From Rhodobiaceae bacterium (lineage in GTDB: Bacteria; Pseudomonadota; Alphaproteobacteria; Parvibaculales; Parvibaculaceae), in contig NVSO02000208.1 of assembly GCA_002401305.2 (NCBI GenBank), positions 1 through 11,763 of the forward strand: a DNA stretch of 11,763 bases, given 5' to 3'. Below the pieces are notes generated by a model that saw only the letters and a list, made by a program, of their open reading frames with translations, ran no database searches and was not told the origin of the DNA. A program made the position numbers and the translations under genes. This document shows, piece by piece, positions 1 through 6,208 of this stretch. Each line of letters begins with the position of its first letter. Position 1 is the stretch's first letter.

Positions 1-151
1 CGTTGACGGCGAAAAAGAGTGTTTCGCCGTTAAACATCGCAAATTGGAGATTATTATATTTCAGTGTGCGCAGGCCAAATAGCCGCCCTTTGCTGATCTC
101 GCCCAGCGGACTTAGGATGTCTTGGAGATAGTCTAGATATTCGTCTGACAT
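1..151 (-). CDS. TfoX N-terminal domain protein, partial (3' end outside window)
   Basis: The reverse strand encodes 50 residues beginning MSDEYLDYLQDILSPLGEIS and continuing through a GRLFGLR segment to ETLFFAVN, where the window ends. This pattern (helix, 'L-x-P-L-G', then an R-x-F-G turn and two beta strands ending in a 'LYFKVD'-like strand) is that of the TfoX/Sxy N-terminal domain. In gamma-proteobacteria TfoX/Sxy controls competence genes. Short stand-alone TfoX-N proteins are widespread in alphaproteobacteria and mostly have no known role. The start is supported by GAGG and AAGGA upstream on the minus strand, at 4 and 9 nt spacing. It is divergent from mch, with 115 bp between the two start codons. 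The family call rests on motif resemblance of a fragment and no function should be read into it. Confidence 0.68.
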   Translation of the reverse strand, partial: MSDEYLDYLQDILSPLGEISKGRLFGLRTLKYNNLQFAMFNGETLFFAVN

Positions 152-206
152 GGGGCCTCGTCCTTTGGCAGTTTTACGCGCTCAGTGTGACCCAAAAGAC
201 TGTCAC

Positions 207-235
207 TTGTCGAGCCGGGTGGGGACTGCTATGAG
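207..235 (+). promoter_or_regulatory. Possible promoter of mch
   Basis: TTGTCG (207-212) and TATGAG (230-235) are separated by 17 bp, each matching 4 of 6 bases of the sigma-70 consensus. A start site near 242 would give a leader of about 25 nt before the mch start codon at 267. A GTGAC/GTCAC inverted repeat (187-191 and 202-206) lies just upstream and could be an operator. This is read by eye from a short divergent intergenic region and remains tentative. Confidence 0.3.
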
Positions 236-266
236 GGCTTATTCTTTGATCGTGAGGAGCGTGGAC

Positions 267-1316
267 ATGACTGCAAAAACCAATGCGGGAAATTTCTTTG
301 AAGACTTTAAGGTTGGCCAAGTGCTGCCTCACGCGACGCCGCGTACGGTCTCTACTGGGGATGTCGCGCTTTATACGTCTTTGTTCCCCACGCGGTTTGC
401 GCTGCACTCTTCTGACGAGATGGCACGCCAAATTGGCTATGATCGCGCCCCTATAGACGACATGTTGGCGTTCCATATTGTGTTTGGTAAAACTGTGCCG
501 GACGTTTCGCTCAATGCGGTCGCCAATTTGGGCTACGCGGATTGCAAATTCCTCAAGCCCGTGTTTCCCGGCGATACGCTCTCTACCTCCTCCAAAGTGA
601 TTGGGTTGAAAGAAAACTCCAACGGTAAAACCGGTGTGGTTTATGTGCGTTCCACGGGCATCAATCAGCGCGATGAAATTGTGTTGGAATATGTGCGCTG
701 GGTGATGGTGCGCAAAGGCGATGTGAATGCGCCTGCACCTGAAGTTGATGTGCCGAATTTGCCAAAAGTTGTGCCGGTTGAGCAATTGCATGTGCCTGAG
801 GGGTTGGATTTTTCTGGTCTCGATCCAAAATTGACTGGCAGCACTCATATGTGGGGTGATTATGAAATCGGCGAGAAGATTGATCACATCGACGGTGTGA
901 CGATTGAAGAATCTGATCACATGATGGCGACGCGGCTGTATCAGAATACAGCGAAAGTGCATTTCAATCAGTATACTGAAGGCAAGGGCCGCTTTGGCCG
1001 CCGGTTGATGTATGGCGGGCATGTGATTTCCATGGCGCGGGCGCTGAGCTTTAATGGCTTGGGCAATGCTTTGCTGGTCGCTGCGATCAATGGGGGCCGT
1101 CATATCGCTCCTTGTTTTGGCGGCGACACGATCTTTGCATGGTCTGAAATCCTCGATAAAGCGGAGCTTCCGGGACGTACGGATTTAGGCGCTTTGCGGG
1201 TGCGTAGCTTTGCTACGAAAGATTTGCCATGCGCGGATTATCCTGGGACGTTGGATGCGGGTTACAGGGACGGCGTCGTGCTGGACTTGGATTATTGGGT
1301 CTTGATGCCGCGCTAG
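267..1316 (+). CDS. mch: Mesaconyl-CoA hydratase (beta-methylmalyl-CoA dehydratase), MaoC/hot-dog family
   Basis: This 349-residue protein is expected to interconvert mesaconyl-C1-CoA and beta-methylmalyl-CoA in the ethylmalonyl-CoA pathway, the glyoxylate-bypass alternative of many alphaproteobacteria. The sequence opens with NAGNFFEDFKVGQ and has HATPRT, GDVALYTSLF, AFHIVFGKTVPDVSLNAVAN (69-88) and PGDTLSTSSKVIGL (101-114) in the first hot-dog half. The second half has IDHIDGVTIEE (205-215), TRLYQNTAKVHFN (222-234), YGGHVISMARALSFNG (249-264), GDTIFAWSEIL and a VLMPR terminus. These blocks agree, from memory, with the characterised Rhodobacter sphaeroides Mch in order and length. The Asn227-x4-His232 pair sits where ordinary R-hydratases carry the Asp...His dyad. 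I chose ATG 267 because AGGAG (255-259) precedes it by 7 nt. An in-frame ATG at 150 would add 39 unrelated residues and overlap the divergent gene. It lies just upstream of the sdh operon. Confidence 0.93.
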   Translation: MTAKTNAGNFFEDFKVGQVLPHATPRTVSTGDVALYTSLFPTRFALHSSDEMARQIGYDRAPIDDMLAFHIVFGKTVPDVSLNAVANLGYADCKFLKPVFPGDTLSTSSKVIGLKENSNGKTGVVYVRSTGINQRDEIVLEYVRWVMVRKGDVNAPAPEVDVPNLPKVVPVEQLHVPEGLDFSGLDPKLTGSTHMWGDYEIGEKIDHIDGVTIEESDHMMATRLYQNTAKVHFNQYTEGKGRFGRRLMYGGHVISMARALSFNGLGNALLVAAINGGRHIAPCFGGDTIFAWSEILDKAELPGRTDLGALRVRSFATKDLPCADYPGTLDAGYRDGVVLDLDYWVLMPR

Positions 1317-1370
1317 GGCTTTGGGTTTTCGCGGGGTTTGTTCCTTTTTGGTGTTTGTCTGGGGAGTGAG

Positions 1371-1401
1371 ATGGATCCCCGGGACAAGCCCGAGGATGAC
1401 G
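1371..1401 (+). repeat. Dispersed intergenic palindromic repeat, copy 1
   Basis: This is a 31-bp unit with arms 1375-1383 (ATCCCCGGG) and 1389-1397 (CCCGAGGAT), pairing 8 of 9 bases around ACAAG. It begins ATGGAT and ends ATGACG. This kind of element (a GGATC...CCCGAGGATGAC palindrome) is common between genes in alphaproteobacterial genomes. As RNA it would fold into a hairpin after mch and may act as a transcription-attenuating or mRNA-stabilising structure. Confidence 0.7.
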
Positions 1402-1437
1402 CTTTGGGGTGGGGTAGACCTCTCCTTTAATTTTGCG

Positions 1438-1468
1438 CGTCATTACCGGACTTGTTCCGGTAATCCAT
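1438..1468 (-). repeat. Dispersed intergenic palindromic repeat, copy 2, inverted
   Basis: On the reverse strand this unit also begins ATGGAT and ends ATGACG, matching copy 1 in outer flanks and in the ACAAG centre, so the two copies face each other 36 bp apart. Its own arms are perfect 9-bp complements, 1442-1450 (ATTACCGGA) and 1456-1464 (TCCGGTAAT), around CTTGT. Arm bases differ from copy 1 while pairing is kept, suggesting the fold is what is conserved. Confidence 0.7.
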
Positions 1469-1691
1469 CTTTCGGCGCATTCGGCCGTCGGTGAGCGAAT
1501 CTCTACACTTTTCCCCTCCGCTATCCTTCTGATCTACGCCTGTCTATTTCCACCTCGAAATGCCTAAAATTGGGGCTTGTGGTTAGGTGCCGTTGGGGAA
1601 TTGGCAGGGTATTTGGCGTGAACGATGCTTCACCATAAGTCGTTGTTTTTGCGACCAATTCTCATTCCTAACGGGAATAGTTCTTTTGCAA

Positions 1692-1711
1692 CAAATACAT
1701 ATCCGTATTTG
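1692..1711. promoter_or_regulatory. Inverted repeat in the sdh leader, possible operator
   Basis: CAAATAC (1692-1698) and GTATTTG (1705-1711) are perfect 7-bp arms around a 6-bp spacer, 65 bp upstream of the sdhC start. A second, weaker repeat, ATTCC (1664-1668) with GGAAT (1674-1678), lies just before it. The geometry fits a dimeric regulator site near the sdh promoter, but the regulator is unknown and chance is possible in A+T-rich sequence. Confidence 0.3.
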
Positions 1712-1775
1712 CCTTGAGGCTTTGGGTCCGCTAAACACAGGGGCATTCACATTTCCATCCATAGGACGATCCCTG

Positions 1776-2192
1776 ATGGCTGAGACAGAAACAATAAAAT
1801 CTAAAGTGGTGCGGCCTCTATCGCCGCACATATCAATTTATCGCGGTGGCCTCACAATGATGCTGTCGATCGTGCACCGGATTACCGGCGGCGCGCTTTA
1901 TTTCGGGACGCTTTTGCTCGCGTGGTGGCTTATCGCTGCGGCAACCGGTCCTGAAGCTTATGCTCATTTCCAATGGTTCGTGACAAGCTGGATCGGCAAG
2001 CTGGTTTTGCTTGGGTACACGTGGGCTTTGTTGCACCACATGATGGGTGGCTTCCGCCACTTCATGTGGGACACGGGCAGAGGCTTTGAACTTGGTACCG
2101 TTGAGTTGGTGGCCCGCCTGTCGGTTGTGCTGTCGCTCTCCTTGACTGTTGTGGTCTGGGTACTTGGATATTACATGGCGGGGGCTCTCTAA
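1776..2192 (+). CDS. sdhC: Succinate dehydrogenase cytochrome b556 subunit SdhC
   Basis: This 138-residue inner-membrane subunit of complex II anchors SdhAB and helps bind heme b and ubiquinone. RPLSPHISIYR (13-23) is the family signature. SIVHRITG (31-38) supplies Ser31 and Arg35, equivalent to the quinone-site Ser27 and Arg31 of E. coli. HHMMGGFRHFMWD (87-99) includes the heme-ligand His, His88 by alignment with E. coli His84. Three hydrophobic segments fall at about 37-57, 72-91 and 113-135. ATG 1776 is chosen because AGGA (1763-1766) lies 9 nt upstream and the protein then begins just before the RPLSPH motif. The open frame extends upstream to 1587, but those 63 residues are unlike any SdhC. 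The stop codon abuts the sdhD start. Confidence 0.95.
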   Translation: MAETETIKSKVVRPLSPHISIYRGGLTMMLSIVHRITGGALYFGTLLLAWWLIAAATGPEAYAHFQWFVTSWIGKLVLLGYTWALLHHMMGGFRHFMWDTGRGFELGTVELVARLSVVLSLSLTVVVWVLGYYMAGAL

Positions 2193-2576
2193 ATGTCAGA
2201 CATGCGCACCCCTTTGGGTAAGGTCCGTGGTCTTGGTTCTGCGAAAAGCGGCACCGGGCACTTCTGGATGCAGCGGGTTACAGCAATTGCCAACGTGCCA
2301 TTGGTTGTTTTTCTGCTGGCATCCATTGTTAGTTTGGCCGGCGCGGATTACGCGACGGTGATTGCTTATCTAAGCAATCCGATCGTCTCAGTTGTTTTGC
2401 TGTTGATGATTTTGTCCGGCGTTTATCACATGTATCTTGGGATGCAGGTGATCATCGAGGACTATGTTCATTCGGAAGGCAACAAGCTGTTCACGCTTTT
2501 GCTCAACAAATTCTTTTCAATCTCGGTCGGCCTCGCCTGCGTCTATGCAGTGCTGAAGCTTGGCCTTGGTTCTTGA
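2193..2576 (+). CDS. sdhD: Succinate dehydrogenase membrane anchor subunit SdhD
   Basis: This 127-residue protein is the second membrane anchor of complex II. It opens with the usual alphaproteobacterial [17 protein letters not shown] segment, followed by [13 protein letters not shown] (22-34). Three hydrophobic helices lie at about 33-52, 62-82 and 104-124. [16 protein letters not shown] (78-93) is the family core, with His79 the expected heme b ligand and Asp90-Tyr91 the quinone-site pair. Its ATG follows the sdhC stop with no gap, so translation is probably coupled; a G-rich run (about 2180-2184) is the only ribosome binding site candidate. Confidence 0.94.
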   Translation: MSDMRTPLGKVRGLGSAKSGTGHFWMQRVTAIANVPLVVFLLASIVSLAGADYATVIAYLSNPIVSVVLLLMILSGVYHMYLGMQVIIEDYVHSEGNKLFTLLLNKFFSISVGLACVYAVLKLGLGS

Positions 2577-2592
2577 TCGCGAGGAATACTAG

Positions 2593-4398
2593 ATGAGTGC
2601 CTCGGCATCTTACAAAATTGTAGACCACGACTTTGATGTGGTTGTTGTTGGCGCTGGTGGCGCTGGCTTGCGTGCAACGTTGGGCATGGCTGAACAAGGC
2701 CTGCGCACCGCGTGCATTTCCAAAGTTTTCCCAACCCGTTCTCATACGGTTGCAGCGCAGGGCGGTATTGCCGCCTCGCTCTCCAATATGGGCCCTGACA
2801 GCTGGCAGTGGCACATGTATGACACGGTTAAAGGGTCAGACTGGTTGGGCGATAACGACGCGATGGAATATCTCGCGCGTGAAGCTCCTAAAGCTGTGTA
2901 CGAACTGGAACACTACGGTGTGCCGTTCAGCCGGACCGAAGAAGGGCTGATCTATCAGCGTCCTTTCGGCGGCCACATGCAGAATTACGGCGACGGGCCT
3001 CCGGTACAACGGACTTGTGCTGCGGCTGACCGGACTGGTCACGCGATCTTGCACACATTGTACGGCCAATCTTTACGCCACAATGCTGAGTTTTACATTG
3101 AGTATTTTGCGCTCGACCTGCTGATGTCTGATGACGGCGTCTGCGAAGGGGTTGTGGCGTGGAACTTGGACGATGGCACCATGCACCGCTTCTCAGCCAA
3201 AATGGTTGTGTTGGCGACAGGTGGTTACGGCCGGGCTTACTTCTCCGCAACGTCTGCTCACACCTGCACAGGTGATGGTGGCGGTATGGTTGCACGGGCT
3301 GGTTTGCCTTTGCAGGACATGGAATTTGTTCAATTCCACCCAACTGGGATTTACGGCGCGGGCTGTTTGATCACAGAAGGCGCGCGCGGCGAAGGGGGCT
3401 ATTTGGTCAACTCCGAAGGCGAACGCTTTATGGAACGTTATGCCCCGTCTGCTAAAGATTTGGCGTCACGCGATGTTGTCTCGCGTTCCATGACAATGGA
3501 AATTCGCGAAGGACGCGGCGTTGGTAAAAACGCTGACCACATTTTCTTGCACTTGGATCACCTTGATCCCGCTCTTTTGAATGTGCGTCTTCCGGGTATT
3601 TCAGAATCCGCGAAAATCTTTGCCGGTGTTGATGTGACCAAAGAGCCGATCCCGGTTCTGCCAACGGTTCACTACAACATGGGCGGCATTCCAACCAATT
3701 ATTGGGGGGAAGTGCTCGATCCAACACCGGGTAATCCGGACCGCGTGACACCAGGCCTGATGGCTGTGGGTGAAGCAGGTTGTGCGTCTGTACACGGGGC
3801 TAACCGGTTGGGGTCTAATTCTCTGATCGACTTGGTTGTGTTTGGCCGAGCCGCGGCGATTAAAGCGGGTGAAGTTGTGGACGCGAAAGCGCCTGTGCCT
3901 TCTGTCAATGAAGCCTCCTTTGAGAAAATCATGGACCGTTTTGACGGTTTGCGTCACGCCAAGGGCGCCATCCCAACGGCTAAGCTGCGCGATAAAATGC
4001 AGCATGCGATGCAGGATGATGCCGCTGTGTTCCGGACCCAAGAGAGTTTGGAAAATGGGTGTAAACGGCTTTCAGAGATTTGGGCTGAAAAAAGTGACGT
4101 CAATGTTGCTGACAGCTCCTTGATTTGGAATTCCGATCTGATGGAAACATTGGAGTTCGACAATTTGATGGCGAACGCCATCACCACGGTTTACTCCGCT
4201 GAAGCCCGTAAAGAGAGCCGGGGCGCACATGCCCGTGAAGACTTCTCGTCTCGGGATGACGTAAATTGGCGTAAGCACACTGTTTCTCGGATTGATGAGA
4301 ACGGTAATGTCACGCTGGACTATCGTCCGGTACACACAGATACACTGACCGACGGTATCGATCTTGCTAAGATCGCTCCGAAGGCTCGCGTGTACTAG
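2593..4398 (+). CDS. sdhA: Succinate dehydrogenase flavoprotein subunit SdhA
   Basis: This 601-residue catalytic subunit oxidises succinate to fumarate on the cytoplasmic face. [16 protein letters not shown] (16-31) is the FAD dinucleotide fold. In [11 protein letters not shown] (49-59), His51 is the residue that carries covalently bound FAD (E. coli His45). Substrate-site residues are all present: His249 in HPTG, Thr261-Glu262 in [10 protein letters not shown], the catalytic Arg293 in ASRDVV, His360 in VHYNMGG and Arg405 in [11 protein letters not shown]. Residue equivalences are by hand alignment to E. coli SdhA. Length is normal and nothing is missing. AGGA (2582-2585) lies 7 nt before the ATG. 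The gap to sdhD is 16 bp. Confidence 0.98.
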   Translation: MSASASYKIVDHDFDVVVVGAGGAGLRATLGMAEQGLRTACISKVFPTRSHTVAAQGGIAASLSNMGPDSWQWHMYDTVKGSDWLGDNDAMEYLAREAPKAVYELEHYGVPFSRTEEGLIYQRPFGGHMQNYGDGPPVQRTCAAADRTGHAILHTLYGQSLRHNAEFYIEYFALDLLMSDDGVCEGVVAWNLDDGTMHRFSAKMVVLATGGYGRAYFSATSAHTCTGDGGGMVARAGLPLQDMEFVQFHPTGIYGAGCLITEGARGEGGYLVNSEGERFMERYAPSAKDLASRDVVSRSMTMEIREGRGVGKNADHIFLHLDHLDPALLNVRLPGISESAKIFAGVDVTKEPIPVLPTVHYNMGGIPTNYWGEVLDPTPGNPDRVTPGLMAVGEAGCASVHGANRLGSNSLIDLVVFGRAAAIKAGEVVDAKAPVPSVNEASFEKIMDRFDGLRHAKGAIPTAKLRDKMQHAMQDDAAVFRTQESLENGCKRLSEIWAEKSDVNVADSSLIWNSDLMETLEFDNLMANAITTVYSAEARKESRGAHAREDFSSRDDVNWRKHTVSRIDENGNVTLDYRPVHTDTLTDGIDLAKIAPKARVY

Positions 4399-4416
4399 GG
4401 CTGAAGGGGTCAAACA

Positions 4417-5196
4417 ATGGTAGAACTCGCTCTTCCAAAAGGGTCGGCGCCTAAAAAAGGTAAGACCTTTAAAGCGCCAAAGGGTACCAAGAACGTCAAG
4501 GCGTTCCAGATTTATCGCTGGAACCCTGACGAAGGCGGCAATCCTTCCTTGGATACGTATGAAGTAAATATGGATGAATGCGGTCCGATGGTGTTGGACG
4601 CGTTGATCAAGATTAAAGATGAAATGGATCCAACGGTCACGTTCCGTCGGTCTTGCCGTGAAGGTATTTGTGGCTCTTGCGCGATGAATATCGACGGCAC
4701 GAATACGCTGGCGTGTACTAAAGCGATTGGTGAAATTCGGGGCAAAGCAAAGGTCTATCCTTTGCCGCATATGCCTGTGATCAAAGATCTTGTGCCGGAC
4801 CTGACCAATTTCTACGCTCAGCACCGGTCCATTGAGCCTTGGTTGAAAACCACCTCCCCTGTGCCACAGACGGAGTGGAAACAATCTATTGAAGACCGTG
4901 AAAAACTTGACGGCCTTTATGAGTGCATTTTGTGCGCGTGTTGCTCTACGTCCTGCCCAAGCTATTGGTGGAACGGCGACCGCTACTTAGGGCCTGCTAT
5001 TTTGCTGCAAGCCTATCGTTGGTTGATTGATAGCCGCGATGAAGGTACCGGGGAGCGCTTGGACGATCTGGAAGATCCCTTCCGTCTGTATCGCTGCCAC
5101 ACGATTATGAATTGTGCAAAGGTCTGTCCTAAAGGCCTGTCGCCTGCAAAAGCGATTGCCGAAATCAAAATGATGATGGTTGAGCGCAGCGTATAG
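4417..5196 (+). CDS. sdhB: Succinate dehydrogenase iron-sulfur subunit SdhB
   Basis: This 259-residue subunit carries electrons from SdhA FAD to ubiquinone through three Fe-S clusters. The [2Fe-2S] ligands are Cys80, Cys85, Cys88 and Cys100. The ferredoxin-like half has [12 protein letters not shown] (Cys170, 173, 176, 180) and [14 protein letters not shown] (Cys227, 233, 237). Cys170, 173, 176 and 237 should hold [4Fe-4S], and Cys180, 227 and 233 hold [3Fe-4S]. A Lys-rich N-terminal extension of about 25 residues precedes the first strand. AAGGGG (4404-4409) lies 7 nt before the ATG, and the gap to sdhA is 18 bp. This is the last gene of the operon and a strong terminator follows 19 bp after the stop. 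Confidence 0.98.
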   Translation: MVELALPKGSAPKKGKTFKAPKGTKNVKAFQIYRWNPDEGGNPSLDTYEVNMDECGPMVLDALIKIKDEMDPTVTFRRSCREGICGSCAMNIDGTNTLACTKAIGEIRGKAKVYPLPHMPVIKDLVPDLTNFYAQHRSIEPWLKTTSPVPQTEWKQSIEDREKLDGLYECILCACCSTSCPSYWWNGDRYLGPAILLQAYRWLIDSRDEGTGERLDDLEDPFRLYRCHTIMNCAKVCPKGLSPAKAIAEIKMMMVERSV

Positions 5197-5215
5197 AGGC
5201 TCTCAATTCGACCCT

Positions 5216-5252
5216 AAAAAAGCCCCCACGGTTCGTCCGAGGGGGCTTTTTT
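5216..5252. terminator. Bidirectional intrinsic terminator after sdhB
   Basis: AAAAAAGCCCCC (5216-5227) and GGGGGCTTTTTT (5241-5252) are perfect 12-bp complements around a 13-nt loop, inside which CGG (5229-5231) and CCG (5237-5239) can extend the stem. The G+C core is followed by a T run on either strand, so it can end the sdh transcript rightward and the small convergent gene (5353-5550) leftward. Confidence 0.93.
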
Positions 5253-5352
5253 ATGGGGTGGGTATTGGTTGGCGTGTAGGCGTGTTTGATAGTCTGGCAT
5301 TTGCCCGAAAACTGAGGTTTGGTTGTTGAGCTTTAAGCGCTGATCACGAGCG

Positions 5353-5550
5353 CTAATGCGAAGAGGCGATTAAACCATCCCCTGAAAGTTCGTCCAGTAG
5401 CTTTTCAAAACGAGCCAACGCTAAATCGCTGTCCTGTTTCGTTAAAACAAAATGCCGTTTTATGGTGGCATCTGTGCCCGGAATTGTCGATTGCAACCGA
5501 ATTGTGTCGCCATCGCAAAAGACAAAAAAAGCAGATCTATCGTTATTCAT
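5353..5550 (-). CDS. Small hypothetical protein, 65 aa
   Basis: I do not recognise this protein. It starts MNNDRSAFFVFCDGDTIRLQ and looks like two or three beta strands (6-14, 16-24, 31-37) followed by an amphipathic helix (about 38-56, containing LALARFEKLLDEL). It has no signal peptide or membrane segment. Support for it being real is an AGGGG ribosome binding site (plus-strand 5557-5561) exactly 6 nt from the ATG, a balanced soluble-protein composition, and its convergent placement against sdhB with a bidirectional terminator between. A 6-bp inverted repeat AGCGCT (5336-5341 and 5349-5354) overlaps its stop codon. The upstream region is strongly A+T rich, so the gene may be a recent acquisition. 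A chance frame remains possible at this length. Confidence 0.55.
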   Translation of the reverse strand: MNNDRSAFFVFCDGDTIRLQSTIPGTDATIKRHFVLTKQDSDLALARFEKLLDELSGDGLIASSH

Positions 5551-5833
5551 GTCCGGCCCCTAAATCGTTTCTTCCGTACCCAGCCTTTTCTTATTTTTTC
5601 CTACTTATAGAATTGTAAGGCTGCTTTACCGATTTGTCTTCTCAAATAGAAGTGTATTCACTTACTTTTTCGATTACTTCGTCTTTTCTCTAAAAAACCA
5701 CTCGTTCTGTATAGGTCAAATTGACTGATGCATATCAATAGCCGCGAAATTACAGAAAAAATTAACTGTCTTTAGTGCCGATTTGTTTGCATTTAAACCA
5801 TAGTATCCAGGTGGTATATATTTGGAGTGTGTC
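5551..5833. other. A+T-rich intergenic island
   Basis: This 283-bp region separates two divergently transcribed small genes. By hand count 5581-5820 is about 33% G+C, far below the genes around it. It holds short inverted repeats (AAGTG 5650-5654 with CACTT 5659-5663; GTCAA 5715-5719 with TTGAC 5721-5725) but no gene or RNA I can identify. Promoters for both neighbours are expected here. I see no hexamer pair good enough to name. Confidence 0.6.
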
Positions 5834-6085
5834 ATGGGTATCTTGGCGGGTTGGGCGTTGGCTGGTGTGATTGCGGCGGTAGTGGCAAGAGTGATGCTAC
5901 GTCGGGCCGATGAAATCGGTATTGAGACGATGGTGTTGGTGAGTGTGCCGGTCGCGACATGCGTCGGCGCTTTGGATTACTGGCTTGGGGTTACGGCAGC
6001 CCAGGCCTTTGTCCCGCAGCAAGTTCTTGTCGGATTGGGTGCTTTTAGTGTGCTTGTGGGATTTCGTGCTTACTACCTAAGATAG
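5834..6085 (+). CDS. Small membrane protein, 83 aa, unknown function
   Basis: I do not recognise this protein as a named family. It has three hydrophobic stretches, at about residues 3-21, 32-52 and 62-78, with MLRRADEIG forming a charged cytoplasmic-side loop after the first and an Arg-containing C-terminus (GFRAYYLR). The opening MGILAGWALAGVIAA faintly recalls the GlsB/YeaQ small membrane proteins, but the rest does not follow that pattern. ATG 5834 is preceded by GGAG (5824-5827) at 6 nt; the in-frame TTG at 5822 would overlap that site, so I reject it. The gene is bordered on both sides by A+T-rich DNA and converges on the hydrolase gene. Confidence 0.65.
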   Translation: MGILAGWALAGVIAAVVARVMLRRADEIGIETMVLVSVPVATCVGALDYWLGVTAAQAFVPQQVLVGLGAFSVLVGFRAYYLR

Positions 6086-6105
6086 GGTTAATGACCATAG
6101 GTATT

Positions 6106-6171
6106 GTAGTACTATCTATAGATCTACAGAACAACTGTTTTTTGATAAACTCTAAAGTTTGCTAGTACTAC
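6106..6171. repeat. Paired TAGTACTA palindromes in A+T-rich spacer
   Basis: The 8-bp palindrome TAGTACTA occurs at 6107-6114 and 6163-6170, centres 56 bp apart. Extended by a base, the two form an 8-bp inverted pair, GTAGTACT (6106-6113) and AGTACTAC (6164-6171). The first is followed by a 10-bp palindrome, ATCTATAGAT (6114-6123). All sit in about 30% G+C DNA between two convergent genes. Whether they are protein sites, remnants of a mobile element or chance cannot be told here. Confidence 0.45.
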
Positions 6172-6208
6172 TTAAATCCAGCGCCTGCCTTGAAGGCAAT
6201 ACAGTATT

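Larger units (their letters stand above)
1317..1775. other. Non-coding leader between mch and sdhC
   Basis: This 459-bp stretch has no credible gene. It holds two related palindromic repeat units (1371-1401 and 1438-1468, listed separately) and two short inverted repeats (1664-1678 and 1692-1711). The sdhCDAB promoter must lie here unless the operon is read from mch, but I see no convincing -35/-10 pair: the best hexamers are spaced too closely. Open frames crossing the region on both strands lack ribosome binding sites and family resemblance. Confidence 0.6.

Noticed and set aside
150..266. N-terminal extension of mch
   Set aside because: It would overlap the divergent TfoX-domain gene and its sequence is unrelated to Mch; ATG 267 has AGGAG at 7 nt.
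174..1103. Long minus-strand open frame (309 codons) opposite mch
   Set aside because: It overlaps the well-supported mch gene over most of its length, is rich in His and Arg as antisense shadows are, and resembles no family.
1213..1443. Minus-strand 76-codon frame after mch
   Set aside because: It overlaps the mch 3' end and a palindromic repeat unit, and its Pro/Arg/Ser-rich product reads as non-coding.
1587..1775. N-terminal extension of sdhC
   Set aside because: The 63 extra residues match no SdhC, and ATG 1776 has a ribosome binding site and gives the normal length.
4072..4884. Minus-strand open frame of 270 codons across sdhA and sdhB
   Set aside because: It spans the end of sdhA and most of sdhB, both certain, and has the odd composition of a reverse-strand shadow.
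5336..5354. AGCGCT inverted repeat as terminator of the 65-aa gene
   Set aside because: Only 6 bp of stem, it overlaps the stop codon and lacks a T run; the 5216-5252 terminator explains the 3' end better.
6186..6198. TGCCTT-G-AAGGCA hairpin as terminator of the hydrolase gene
   Set aside because: The hairpin has only a 1-nt centre and no T run follows on the minus strand, so it is not a convincing intrinsic terminator.
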